This document shows positions 49,086 through 61,351 of a stretch of 64,000 nt of DNA, one piece after another. Position numbers and translations under genes: made by a program. The DNA comes from Setophaga petechia (lineage: Eukaryota; Chordata; Aves; Passeriformes; Parulidae). The notes beneath the pieces were generated by a model, which did no database searches, was not told the origin of the DNA, and saw only the letters and a list, made by a program, of their open reading frames with translations. The DNA is taken from contig JANCRA010000003.1 of assembly GCA_024362935.1 (NCBI GenBank), positions 46,227,844-46,291,843 of the forward strand, written 5' to 3'. Numbering within the stretch: position 1 is the stretch's first letter; every line of letters starts with the position of its first letter.

Positions 49086-50574
49086 GAAACAAAGGAAGCC
49101 CTCACACCGCACGGCAGAAACATTAAGTTTGTTAAGAAGCAGCAAATCAGTGTTTGACATACAGGAAATACTTCATTGCTCATGGAAAAAAAAAGTTTCT
49201 TTCACATTTCTCAAAAATATAAATAAAATTATAAAAAAGAGATTGTTGAACAGTACTCTCACTACAACCTGTGAAAGCTGCAATATACACAAATTGTAGA
49301 TAGGTCTTTATATATGTGCAACATCACAGACAAAAGAATTACAGAAGTCCCTCAAGTCATGGATTCATGTCCAGATTTCTCAACCCTTTCTTCCTGAATG
49401 TTTTTTGAAGGTCTGTGCTGAAACATTATTTTTTTCTTGTTTAAAAGCTGTTTACAATAAATTTGAGATCTTCCAGGAGCATCATTTCATGCAGATACTG
49501 AGACTCCATTTACGATACGTGAGAGATCAATATTAAATAAAAGTCAAATCAGAGCTGGTTAATTATTACCATTGGCAGAACAAATGGAAAGGAAGAGGAA
49601 GCACCACCAATCAACCAATACCAATGCCATGCAAAAGCAAAAATCACTTCCAACAGCAATGATTAAATATGCAGTGGACAAGATATGCACACATAGCACA
49701 GTGCTTGTAGAAACAGAGTCCACCACATCAAACCTGCTCCCACTGTAATGACAGTAAAATGCCTCAGACACTGTCTAATCAATAGCTGTGCTCTCCTACA
49801 AGCACACTCTCTCCTAGGGTAGGCTTCTTAGAAATAAATAGATGCTTAATGCGTTGCATTAAGGGTAAACACAACAACCTTAATAAACACACTTATTCCC
49901 TCTTTAAAGGCAAATGTAATAAGGAAAAAAAGGGCACTCATCAAACTCAGAACAAGTTTCCTCCACAGCATTTGCATGAGGGGAAGTCTGCTGCTGCTCT
50001 TATTAGAGAGTCCCTAATTAAAGGCTCACATATTCTTATGTCAAACTAACAAGGTACACTTTGCTTCCCCTAAAAGCTGTCCAAAGTTCCGGCTATGTGA
50101 AAAACTCTTGCTTTACTGATTACATGGGGTTTGCAAAAATGAGAAAATTGTCTTAGGCTTGGGCAGAAGCCCAATCTGCGAGAGAAGTGTGCACCACCCA
50201 CTGCCTGCCCTGTGTCTGCTCATGCTCCATCCTCTCCTCACTTTGCAACCTCTGCTCTAACAACCTCCAAACACTGGGAAAATGTCATTGGAATATCCAC
50301 AGCTCCTTTAAAAACACAAGATTCATGCCACCTCCTGCATTTTTAGGGAATAGACATGCTCGTATGCAACAATGTAAAGAAAAAATATGGGGGATTAACA
50401 CTGAGAAATTCTGATAGTAGTGGTGCTAAGAGAAACCAGATCTCAAATTTCAGCTGGCCTTCTGCAGCACAGTTCTTGAGGATCCCAGGTTTTGTCCTCA
50501 CAGCAAGATTGTCCATTAATTTACTTTACAGTTGGCCCATAACACTATATTTTAGTCTTTATATAGCACTTTGA

Positions 50575-50740
50575 GCAAAGTATCGGGAAACGATAATAGA
50601 AGGACAGAGCAATAAAATGAAGTATAACAATTAGCAATGTCAAAAATGGTGAGCCAATGTCTGGTGGTCCCGAGGGACGACAAAATATTAAGCTGACATG
50701 AAAAGCCATCAAATCTATGGCTGAAATACTGTTAAGAAGT
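50575..50740. promoter_or_regulatory. Candidate conserved non-coding element
   Basis: The block keeps several CpGs in AT-rich context (TATCGGGAAACGATAATAG, GTCCCGAGGGACGAC), including the near-palindrome GTCCC-GA-GGGAC at 50668-50679. CpG retention outside islands suggests constraint or lack of germline methylation. This is a visual call. Confidence 0.22.
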
Positions 50741-51959
50741 TGGCATAAGAGTCATTAAAACAAAAAATTAAGGCACAAAGAGTAACAGATTACCGAAAGG
50801 AGAAAGATCCAAACAATTGGGTTAAAAATAAGGTAAGCAATTTGCAAGTAGCAGTTAAAGAAATTTGAAAAAAATGAAAGAATAAAAAGCTCCCAGGGTG
50901 AAGAATAAGAAAATCTGTTACACTTTGGACAGTTATTTAGACACAAAATCAGAAATTGTCATTAAGATATAAAGGCTTTTTTAGAACAACGTCTTAGGGC
51001 TCAGGCAACACATTGGATGTTCAGCTTCAAGGCCTGCCACAGACCTGCATGACCATGGTCACATCACACTCTTGAGATGCTAATGCTTCCATTTCAATTG
51101 ACATTTAGATCACAAGACAGCTCTGGATACTACCACAGCAGCGGCTGTTGCACAAGCCTCATTTTAGGTGGGATAGTTTTGGAGCAAATACCTAGAAACT
51201 CCCTAAAAAGAGAGAGGGATTTGAAACATGTGAAGGAAAGAGGGAACACTAAATGAATAGATTAGTTTAAAGATGGCTGAGGAAATGTGTGTGTGAATTA
51301 AAATGGAAATAACACTGATTTCAGATAAAAAAAACAGGCATTGACTTTCCAAAAGCAAGCAACAGACCCATGTGAACTAATAGAGTTGCTGTATGGCATT
51401 CCCTCCAAGTGAAATTCTACCAGACTTTTGTTTCCTTGGAAGCTACTTTTAGATGAGGCAAAGTTTGAAACTTGACCGTGGTGTTTTATTTATGGAGACT
51501 TAACAAGACCTGACAGGTTACAAAGATGCACAATCTCATCCCTTGACTCCTACCTGAGCATCAGCTCCACCAGCCTGCCAAGTTTAAAGAATCCTCCTTC
51601 CCCTCTCACAGGTTTATCCCTCAGTTCAGCAACAAGAAGGTTTGCCATTTTAATACATTTTATGAACTTTAGCAAATACATTCTTTAAATCTGGACAAAT
51701 CCACCTCCGCTCAGCACACCATTACCATAGCCCTGCTTGCTGTTAAAGCTTTGCTAGCTATTAAGGAAGATAGTAAGAAAAAGAAATCACTAAGGTAGCT
51801 CAGGAAGAACAGGTATCAAGCTGCCTGTATTACTTCCAAACTGGCTGACAGTGTTATTTGCCAGCACAAATTATCTCTAAGTAGTTCTGCACATCTGCAA
51901 TTTTTAGTACCCACTTCTCCCCCCGCCCCTTCATCCTTATTCCCATTAGGAATAGCCCA
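50741..51959. other. Non-coding stretch, nothing recognised
   Basis: AT-rich unique sequence. The longest frame is 63 codons. Confidence 0.55.
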
Positions 51960-52240
51960 GATTCTTTAATTGACAAGAGACTGCCCACAGTTTGACATTT
52001 TTATGTTAAACTAACAGTCACATTACTTTTTCATTTTTAAAAGGTACTATTCTTGATCAGCGCCAACACACATATTATTGAGTGCCTTTCAAGGATGGCA
52101 TTTAAATATTGCTAATGGAATTTCTTTGTAATCAGTCCCAGAGAGTTTAACTCTATCACAAAGCAAAGCCTTCCTAGCATCTGCCATCGACTCAAATAAC
52201 AGAAGATTCATAGCTAACTCTCACTTCAGTTTTTTGTAAA
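51960..52240. promoter_or_regulatory. Candidate conserved non-coding element
   Basis: The block contains CAGTTTGACATTTTTATG, CTTGATCAGCGCCAACACAC and GGCATTTAAATATTGCTAAT, with no repeat wording or long frame. It reads as constrained sequence but is untested. Confidence 0.23.
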
Positions 52241-53404
52241 CATGATAAAACAAGAAAGTGACTTTTCAAAAGAAAGCTTGTGAGTGGTGCTCTGGTAAAT
52301 CTCATCTGGATACAAGCAGTGTTTGAGGAACCTCTGAAGCCTTTCCTGAACATGGTAATTAAAATAACAATTATGCAAGGAACTCAAACCCATTTAGAAT
52401 TCTCATCTGTTGTCAGACTCTTTCCTTTGTTGACAGTGACAACTCTATTATTAACCTTGCAACAAATTCACACTGCAGCACTATCAAAAGTGGGTTTCAG
52501 GTTTATATTCTTTTCCTCTCACTTTTAAAAGATAATCTACTTATTACCCTCTCTTGAAGACAGCATTTTATTGAAATAAATTCTGGACAACGACAGGTTG
52601 GTGGGTTTATTGTAGAAAAGTGACAATCTGCTCTTAATCTGCTTTTATTCAAGAAGAGATGAACAGTGTTTTAACACTTCAAGAATCTGTTGGCCTAGTT
52701 TGCAAAAAGTAGGAAACCACTGGCTTCATTTGGGGTAGCATTACTCCAGGGGTCATAGAGCAGTGTAACAAGGTTGGCTGTAGCCTCCTCAAAGAAGGAA
52801 TTCAACATTTCCCAGCTTAATTCCTTCATACATTTCTTAGCCTATCACCTTCAATGAATACATGATGAATTGGACCCTCTCTCCGTCTGTGCAACAGAGA
52901 GAAGATCTGCTGCCAGTGCAAAATACAAGTTTTAAATCCAGGGAAAATTTATACATTATTTTTTTCCTTCCCCCAAAAAATTTTTGCATGAAGGCCAAAC
53001 TGCCTTACAAAGAAGTTCCCATGCTGTGATTATGAGACCTATCTTCTCATACTGAAGTCTGAGCTCACCCTCCAAAGAGCATATCCTGACAAGCCAGATG
53101 AGCTGTTTCTGCCCATGGCCCACATCAACTACACTAGGGAAAGGAGAGGAAACTCTAGAAATCTTCTTGCAATGTCTTACAAGCTGTGCTGACCTGACAA
53201 CATCTAGCCCTCAGCAAAAGGCATCTCATCCAATCCAAGCATGCAGTTGGATTTTGGTGGGTTTTTTTCTGTCTATACTGGTATCTAATCCTCTTTTTCT
53301 TATTAACATCATGGACTCAGTAGTGTGATATGGTGGGGAGGGGGAGTCTACAGGCCAAAATATTGCTTAGGAGTCCATTGCCTCTTTCTTTCATCAAAAA
53401 TGGT
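52241..53404. other. Non-coding stretch, nothing recognised
   Basis: AT-rich unique sequence with a few T and A runs near 52960. No gene or repeat family was recognised. Confidence 0.55.
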
Positions 53405-53475
53405 AATCAGAGAATGATTTAGTTCAAAAGGGACCTTAGAAAATGATCTGGTGCAAATCCCCCCGCTTCCCAAAT
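53405..53475 (-). mobile_element. CR1 LINE scrap, antisense, old
   Basis: CAGAGAATGATTTAGTTCAA followed by AAGGGACCTTAGAAAATGAT and CTGGTGCAAATCCCCC matches the reverse-complement CR1 3' end pattern (GAATG..TTAG..GGAAGGGACCTTA..GATCATCTAGT.CAACCCCCC). It is shorter and more diverged than the 11.6-kb copy. Confidence 0.65.
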
Positions 53476-56159
53476 TTGATGTTCATTCAATAATCAGTAC
53501 AAAAGTAAAGAAGTACTTCTAATTTTCTCTACCTGCTTCATGATCCCTTAAGAAAATTAAGACATTTTTTCACTTTCATGTGATTAAAATATGTATCCCC
53601 CTATGCTTTTTTAAATGCCTCCAAGTACTTTTACTTTTTGAATTATCTGACAGAGTGGGAACTGGTCACTAGGAATAATCCCTTCCTAAGCACACATGAC
53701 AGCCCTGATGAGCCAGACTGCCTCTGTGATGCTTTTACAGCTGTCACTTTTCTCCTCATCACTGCAGCTACATCTCACTGCTCTCAATATTGTTGCCTTT
53801 TGTTCTACAGGATCTTGCAGGTCTTGCTTCTCACAGATAACACGAGCCACTGGCAGCACTGCCTATCACGTCCTGGTGGGTGACAGCAGCACTTACCAAG
53901 GCACAGTCCCACAGAGCCAGGCAGGTCAGACTCCACGGGCAGGGGAGGCAGGAAAGCAGGAGATGCAGAACACTGGATTGTACAAAGGCTCTTTTACCTG
54001 TGCAGCACCTGCACTTCAACATCACTGCAGTCCTGTTCTCATGTATCAGTGACTCATCCACTGACCATGTCTTCTAAATATTTCACAAGAACCAACTTAA
54101 GTCAGGCTCTTCCTTTAGCCAGTGGTTTTTGATGCTCCACAGCCCAGATGCAAAAAATTTTCAGAAGTATGAATAAACCAAACCATTATGAGCAAACCAT
54201 ATCAATCATCCCAAACCCACTCTCCAGGTGAACATGGCTCTTCTCCCTGGGATCATCTCAAACATCCACACTTCATAAGACTTAAAGGATATCCTGTCCT
54301 TAACCAAGTTTCTTCTACAATAATATTTCCCACTTTGTTTAATTTTTATTGTATGTCCATTTTATTGTGTGTCTCTCTGCAGAAGTGGATTTACAGTAGA
54401 GTAAGAGTTATGAAAAACTAAAATAAAAAGAAAGAACACTGAAGTAATTGAATAGCAAAAGCATCAGTCTAGATATATCAGTTTATCTAAAAACCTTGTA
54501 GGAGAGAAGCAGAAATCATGCAATCAATTCTGTGAGAAAGAGGCAGAGGAATTCAGACACACATCAAGTTAATCATGGGTGAAAATTGCACAGTAAGTTA
54601 AAAAAAAATAAATTTTTTTCACCATAAATGACTATTTTCAAATTCCTGAACTTTTTGTAGTGACCCGAGCTATATGACTTTGATTATTCAGAGTCTCTGA
54701 TTCTTATAATTTCTCTATTTCAATTTCTCTATCAGGCTATTTCTCAGATAAAAATAAATTTCTTTTTTGGATTTTCAAACATCTGAATATTTTTGGTCAG
54801 CTTTAAGCACCACCATATTCAGGCCCACAGGTCACACAAGGGATAAAAAGGAATTAACAAACAACCAAAATCCAATCTCAGATGTACACAAAGGCAGCCC
54901 TTGTTAAATACAGGCATGGCATTTCTTTTGCCACATGGCACCACCTCAGTTGAAGAAGGGCAAAAAAATTTTGCCAATAGCCTGAAGATAGAGCCTGACT
55001 GAAAGCCCACAGAATTTCTGTCACCACAGAAGTATTAAGGACCTAGAGCTAAGCTGCTCCCTGGCTAGCACTGTCACATTAGTTCCAGAAATACTGCCAA
55101 TATTGTGTAATTCCCACAGGAAAACTAATGGAAAGCTATTCAAAATGAGACTCCTTCCTGCAGGTGGGAAGGTATTCCTTCAATCTGAGGGTTAATTGCA
55201 TCTCAGCTGTGACCTGGAGCACCCTTATTATTTAAGTGTGTGGCCTCCCAGGAGCACAGAAACCATGCTAAGTTAGGGTGCATTTATACTGTGGGAAATG
55301 ACTGCTAGATGCTAGAATTGAAACTATTGTCCTCTTATTTGTGACATAAAGAGCACCTGGAAACAAGTTTCTCTCTTTTCCAAGCACAAAACACTTCCTC
55401 ACTGACTCACTCCAGCTCTTCTCCTTCCTGCACAATTTTCTCTGAGTTATGTGGTATTTCAACCACTTAAAATCAGAAGTTTTACAGCATCTGACAATAT
55501 CTTAAAAGAATATCTCTCCTGGAGCCAGGGGCCACATCCTGCTCTCAGTTACATCCAGAGATCACAGCGGTTGCATCAAGTAACTCCAGAGGCACTTGCA
55601 CAGCTGAGGACAGAATTTATACTTGGAGGGATCAAGCCCACCCAGTATAATGGGCCACCCATGCTTTAATTACTACTAATAATTCTTGATTGATTTTTTT
55701 TTTTTTTACTGATATTAACTGCTGGGGAAGACACACCATGAACAGAAAATGAGAAGAGTAATGGAAATTGAATGGTAGCCTTTAGCCAGGCACAGAGATA
55801 CCTGTGCTGAGATACTTTGGAGACCAGGAAAGCTTGTGGCCAAAGACAAGCAGTGTCTTTCAACAAAACAACTCATAAATTGCAGCAGCTACCACTGGAA
55901 GGCATGGGGTCTCCTGCAGGTCCTGGGGAGTCAGCAGGCTCCTGTTGTGCCAAGCACCACATTGGAATGGCCCTTCCCTGCTGTGCCAACAGCACACAGG
56001 GCTTGTAAGGATGATCCCCACACACTCCACAAGCATTTCTACTTTATACATAACACCATCAAAACTGCAGATTGGGAGGGAAACTCTGGTCTGGGTTCTA
56101 ACTCCAGCCACCCTCTAGAAAGGCAATTTAAGTGAGAACAAAAAGACACGATACTATAA
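53476..56159. other. Non-coding stretch, no gene recognised
   Basis: Unique sequence with a poly-T run near 55692-55706. Frames of up to 118 codons (53696-54052, +) are unrecognised and overlap frames on the other strand. Confidence 0.5.
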
Positions 56160-56480
56160 ACCTTGCTGGTTGCCAGCTCAGTGAACCACAGCAAATCTAT
56201 GTCATAGTAATTATACTTACACTGTAAATCTGGGCAATATCTCTTCAGGTGGTGTAAATTGGCATTAGCTCATTACAATCAAGGAAGCCTTATTGATTTA
56301 TGTGAGGTAAGGCTCTTGCATGAATTTTCTATCAGTTACCAACCTAAGCCTACCTCCAAACCTGAATCGACCCATAAACAGTGCACTTCTGGAATGTCTA
56401 TAATTCCTCTTCACTGTGTAATTTTTATTGCTAAGAACTGAAAGTTTGGCCAATGACATTCATTTTCTGATGACTAAAAT
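56160..56480. promoter_or_regulatory. Candidate conserved non-coding element
   Basis: Words such as GGCATTAGCTCATTACAATC and CCTTATTGATTTATGTGAGG sit in repeat-free sequence, and one isolated CpG (GAATCGACCC) is kept. This is an enhancer-like texture judged by eye only. Confidence 0.2.
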
Positions 56481-57279
56481 CCATGCAAGGTACAGGTGAC
56501 TATAACTTCAGGTGTCTTCACAGCCTGAACTGTAACAACAAATTACATTATCTCAGGCAAGGCTGTATCAGTGTTTCTGATTTAATTGTTGGTTTTTCAG
56601 GAGTCTGAAACATATCCATGAGGCTGGAGCTCAACCTGGCATTTTTCTTAGTTGTTTTGAGAAAGCAACGGCTTTCACACGCTTCCACCCAAGTAGGCAG
56701 TAACCCATCAGAAACACTTCTTCTTTGCTCCTCTACAAATTAGGAACAGCTATTGTATATTCCAAATCTGAACTATTCAACTCCTGAGACTGAAAACATG
56801 CCAGTGGCATCTGAACATTAAGTCCTCTTAGTCAAAATTCCACCAGGCTGACCTCATGAGCCAGAGGTAGTTTTCCAATACTTCCAGTAGCATGTTAGGT
56901 ATGAAACTTTCCTGGGTAGCTCTTTTACTGCACACACAGAACTTTTGCATATACCAACAGATTATTTTCTCTCCTAAAAATACATCTTGAAATATTCACT
57001 TTAAATATGTACACCACCAGACTGTGTACATGTACCCAGGGCAGAAGACATCTTTCTACTTTAGTGTACCCTGCTAATCACATACCATCTGGTAATATAT
57101 TATGTATTCAAAGATACACATAATATATCAAAACACATACTGTAGGCATATTATGGTGTGAGGAAAGAGGGAATATATCAGATGTAGTCACACAAGTGTA
57201 AATAACTTCTCATCCAAGAGAGCAGAACAGCTTTAAAGTACAATGACATTTTGAAAGATCTGCATTCTATCTAGAAATG
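56481..57279. other. Non-coding stretch with an AT inverted repeat
   Basis: No gene was recognised. A perfect inverted repeat with 11-base arms, ATATATTATGT at 57095-57105 and ACATAATATAT at 57118-57128, encloses a 12-base loop. Confidence 0.5.
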
Positions 57280-57510
57280 AGAAATTTTTAAATGAGCCTG
57301 AGCACTCAGTGGTGCATTAATTAAAGACTTCATCTGATATCCATAAAAGTAATTGGAAAGACCTGCTGACTTTACCCATCTCTGAATTGGGCCCAGTAGC
57401 GCATTAATTGAGGGCAAGTTTACAACTGCAGCAAGCTGAAATTAGTTCTCAGGACAGTAAATCGTGGTTTCATGCATTAAATAGTGATGTGCAGTTAATT
57501 TTACTTCTAG
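57280..57510. promoter_or_regulatory. Candidate conserved element with repeated GCATTAAT motif
   Basis: GCATTAATTAA (57314-57324), GCATTAATTGA (57401-57411) and a third GCATTAA (from 57474) occur within about 170 bp. TAATTA/TAATTG are homeodomain cores, and this reiteration in repeat-free sequence suggests a homeodomain-responsive enhancer. CpGs are kept at TAGCGCATTAA and AATCGTGG. Function and conservation are inferred. Confidence 0.3.
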
Positions 57511-59542
57511 AAAGACCTCAGTTAAAAAACATGCATTTCAAAGTTACTCAGTGTTTGATGTTTTAACACACAAACAGAAATCTTTGTTATATTGGTAGAT
57601 TTCCACTACACCAATGAGCAGCCAGTGGTCTCTTGACAGACAAGTGTATGTGCCAAATTATTTCTGTCCACAGCTAAAAAATGAAAAGCAGTATCTGTTG
57701 CTTTATTTCTTTTAAAAACATCCATGATTTTTTTAATTTGTGGGTTTTAAACTCTGTTCTGCAGTGACGTAACTCCCATCTCCTTTGATTCTCACACGGG
57801 GGTTGGACAGACCCACTCAAACACTTCACCACCACTGCACCTTCTGCTGATGCCACCAGAACTTCATCAATGTGCAAAGGACAGAATTTATTCAGCTGTG
57901 TAGGATTTTGTTTTCAATTACATTTTCATTGCCACTTGGTCACCTCTTATTCAAAGAGAAGAATGTTTGGTGCTTACATGTAAATACGGTATAACAACTT
58001 ATCAAAGTCACACAGGGCTCCAGTAGCACAAAGCAGAAACCAAGCAATTTGAAGGGTTTTTTAAGAGAAATAGAGCGACTGATACTGGGATGAGCAACTC
58101 CGAGGGCACCTGCAGGAGAAGAGGGAATAGGAAATTTCCCCCTGAAATCTCAGCCTTTGGATTTGTTTTTCCCGTGACACTGCCGATGGCTCTGGAGCTC
58201 ATTGGCACAGATAACAAAAGAGCCCTGCAGAAACTACATTTACTTCTGTAGGGGAGATAGAGGTATGGGCAAGGGCAGATACACATCACTAAGTTCTAGC
58301 CTCTGGAATCAGTATTGAAGAAGACATGAGCCACACCTGTACAAAACTTTATTTTCCAGCCATTCCCTTTTAACTGTCTTGCTGGGAGATAGCTTTTTGC
58401 CTAACCTAGCTTTTAAGTGACCTCCTTGAGACAGTATAGAGAGGGCTGATATTTAGAGGTGTCTGAGCAGTCCCAAGTGCTCATTTTTTTCAGATTTCTC
58501 TCTGAAGCTGAGCTTCAAGCATCTTAAATCACTGCCACTTCAAACAGTGTATGTCTTTTTTATTCCTTTTACATTGCAGCTTATTACTTATAGCAGAGTT
58601 TCATTTCATCTTCACACCAACAACCCATGCAAATGCTCTTTGCAATTCCAACATGAAAGGGTTAAAAACCACCAGCTAAACCAGCATAATATTTTTGTAG
58701 AGCAGCTGGGAGAACAACAGAGAAGATAAAAAGCAAACCCACAAGGTTTTATTTTAGTGATCTAGGGGACTCATACAAATGTACCCATTTATACCTGGAC
58801 TATTCCTTTTGATGGGTTCAGTTTTAGATAAAATTTGGGTTAGAGATATGCAGTTGCATTAACTGATGGACCTTTAAAGAATATAATTAATGTCTATTTA
58901 TCCCAGTGCTGATTTCCTTCTCCCCCTTCCCCATTCCATTTGCCTTCTCATCTGTCACCCTCTGTAGATTCAGTTGTTCAGAGACCAAATTCTGATTCCT
59001 ATATATTCTAGACTTCAGCATTCCTAACTAGAAACAAGACACTCCTGCACTTTGCAGGTTGCTGGCTTTCCTAGTAATTACTGTTTCATTGTCATCCCTG
59101 AGGGGGAAAAATATCTGCTGTAGCCCCATTACCAGATGTCTTCTGATATAACTGCAACTCCCATCTCCCCCGAGATGTTCTTGCTACAGTTGACCCAGTA
59201 TTTTCTGATATAATTTGTGATCTTTTTCCTATCAAAAAGATCACAGAAATGTATGTGTACATACAGCTCACTCATCTCTAACCCAGGTCTCTTAACTTGT
59301 GCTCAAGCTGCCAGAGTCTGAAGTCTGTTTCTACTCTCCAGACTTCCCTATATCCTTCATTTTTTCCATAAACCTTTGCCAAAATAAATTTTTCTGCAAC
59401 TTTTGACTTCCTGTCACAGTTTAGAATATTGTTTACGATGAGTTCAGAGCATACAACAGTGTCCCTGGAGCACAGGGGAGCTCATATTTTCTTTAAATTC
59501 CATATCTTCCCTCAGCAACATTCCAGATTCTCCACCCTAGGG
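57511..59542. other. Non-coding stretch, nothing recognised
   Basis: AT-rich unique sequence with an octamer at 58627-58634. The longest frame is 93 codons and is unrecognised. Confidence 0.55.
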
Positions 59543-59625
59543 AAACAAAACAAAAAAAAAAAAAAAAAAAAAACAAAAAAAAACCCAGAAAACCAAACAA
59601 AATACCCCAAACAAACAAAAAATTT
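59543..59625. repeat. Poly-A and A-rich tract
   Basis: A run of 22 A (59552-59573) is followed by A-rich sequence with CCCAGAAAACC and CCCCAAACAAAC words. It is not preceded by a recognisable gene or AATAAA signal, so it is called low complexity rather than a retrogene tail. Confidence 0.8.
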
Positions 59626-60344
59626 TCTACCTTTGGTATTAAGTAAAAAATACAATTAATTTCTTTTTTCTTTAAAGTGCTGTTTTCCTCACTTCCATCT
59701 TTCCATTATCCTCATAGCTCATTCTTAGAAGATTGCCATGATGTTGGGCAGGGAAGGTGGAGTGTGAAACCTGAAAATAGGCCTGCCTTGGTTGGTAGCA
59801 CTGCAAAGCAGCAACCATCAGAGCAGGAATGCCAATCACACAGCCTGTTTACAAGGGGCATTTTTAGGGACCTCGGTGTTTGTGCTTTCCACTTGTCAAC
59901 CAGATTAGACACAGGTATATTCAATATCCTAAATTAAATACATCTTTAACTAAGGTCATTCTTTCAAGTTCTTGTCTATACTGAGAATCCACCCAGGCAC
60001 CAAGTCCCGCTATTCACAACTAACACAAGATTCCCAAATCTTGCTGGGAAATACAGTACTTTTATTCATAAGTATATTCTAAAGTACATTATTTAAAGCT
60101 CACCCACATCCTACGGAGTGGAAAAACTGCAGCCCAATAGGTCAGTATTCAAAACTGCTCAAATAAAAGATTTACCGTAAGAAGTTGTTTCAATATTGAA
60201 GGCAAATACACTGCAGGGATGAAGCTAAACAGGCAGACTTAAAAAACAGAAAGAACAAAGCTGGTGAAGGTCCCAGCTGGTGGAAGAGGCTGCAAATACC
60301 TCCACGTGTGAGAAATGGATATTCACTGAGGGAGGGGCACCCCC
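59626..60344. other. Non-coding stretch, nothing recognised
   Basis: Unique sequence. The part from about 60260 may be a decayed upstream continuation of the CR1 tail that follows, but I cannot align it. Confidence 0.5.
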
Positions 60345-60490
60345 TGTGCCTGCTGAACAGATTCCCCAAAGTTGTGGATGCCCCATACCTGGATATGTTC
60401 AAGGCCAGGCTGGATGAAGCTCTAAGGAACCTGCTCTGGTCAAAGGCTGGTGAGAACAAGATGATCTTTAAGGTCCCTTCCAGCCCTGGA
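60345..60490 (+). mobile_element. CR1 LINE 3' tail fragment, sense
   Basis: The piece GGATGCCCCATACCTGGATA, TTCAAGGCCAGGCTGGATGA and GATGATCTTTAAGGTCCCTT, ending CCAGCCC, is standard CR1 3'-end wording. The frame at 60308-60589 still shows the tail peptide pattern (VVDAPYLDMFKARLDEAL), a relic that parallels the tail peptide of the antisense copy at 11.6 kb. The CATTCTATG end repeat is not preserved. It is a dead fragment. Confidence 0.82.
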
Positions 60491-61295
60491 AACTGCTTTA
60501 GGACTGCAGAATATCCAATGCCAGAATGCAGGGAAGAGGCAGCCATGGTGGTAAGAGGATCATGTCAAATTCTGATGCAGCAAGGTTAAGAGACAAGTCT
60601 GCCCAGTTTTTTGGCTGCAGATTACATTCCCTGCGTATAAATTCCTCACTCAGTGCTGGCAATATGTATTTAGTCCAGTTCTTTGAGAACTCAGTCCCTA
60701 ATCTGTATGCAGTTTGCTTTTGTTCTGAGCCTTTCTTCATGTTCTCCCTCTCTTCTTAATTAACAGAAAACACTTATGAATATTAAAGAAGAAATTAACA
60801 ACAGTGTAAATAATTTCTGGATGTTTGTAGATTCCAAATTTAGGTTTTAATTAACCCCCACTGATTTCACAAATCTGTTTAAGAAAAAGATATCGCTTCA
60901 AAATTTCCCTTGTGTTTAAAGAAGGAAAAAGAAATAAGGTAAGACCACAAAGCAGCAGTTTGGCATTGCAGGCACCAGCATCACGTGTTAGTCTGATGCT
61001 TCTGGTTTCAGCAGAACAATCCACATGCTGCCTCCTTCATTCCACAAGCAAAATGCAGGGAATTTGGCCAAACACTGCACAGCTATGATAACACAACTCC
61101 ATCTTCTGCAGAGTTAAAAGGCACCAGGATCTTTGAATTCTACTGGATAAAACCAGAACATGAGCACTGGTCAGCTGCACCCCAGCTGAGCCCCACATTG
61201 CAATCACTGACCACACCCAATACCAGGTGCCTCTGAGGAAGATGCTAGAAGCCCTGACACAGCTGCTACAGACTCCACCTTTATATGGAGTTTAT
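60491..61295. other. Non-coding stretch, nothing recognised
   Basis: Unique AT-rich sequence without recognised gene or repeat. Confidence 0.55.
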
Positions 61296-61351
61296 AAATC
61301 CCCATAGCCACAGGACTCTTTGTCACCTGAGTCCTGTGGCTATGGGGATTT
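61296..61351. repeat. Perfect 23-bp inverted repeat (hairpin)
   Basis: The left arm at 61296-61318 (begins AAATCCCCATAGCC) is exactly reverse-complementary to the right arm at 61329-61351 (ends GGCTATGGGGATTT), with a 10-base loop TTTGTCACCT. All 23 positions pair and pairing stops sharply on the outside. The arms are of mixed composition, not AT-repeat, so chance is very unlikely. Possible origins are a recent template-switch mutation, a tiny foldback element or a small hairpin RNA. No tRNA, Rho-type or known MITE ends are visible. Confidence 0.95.

Larger units (their letters stand above)
43743..50574. other. Non-coding stretch, no gene recognised
   Basis: This long stretch has several mildly GC-richer patches. 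A short partly repeated piece lies at 44784-44836. Around 45120-45550 a 143-codon minus frame (45110-45541) has no recognisable domain. Around 46390-46960 the + strand is C-rich (CCC and CAG words) with overlapping frames of up to 118 codons, none recognised. An A-rich tract is at 48970-49085. No interspersed repeat was recognised. Confidence 0.5.

Noticed and set aside
59552..59573. Poly-A as the tail of a retroposon or pseudogene.
   Set aside because: Upstream frame (59429-59659) is a chance frame running into poly-lysine. No family was recognised.
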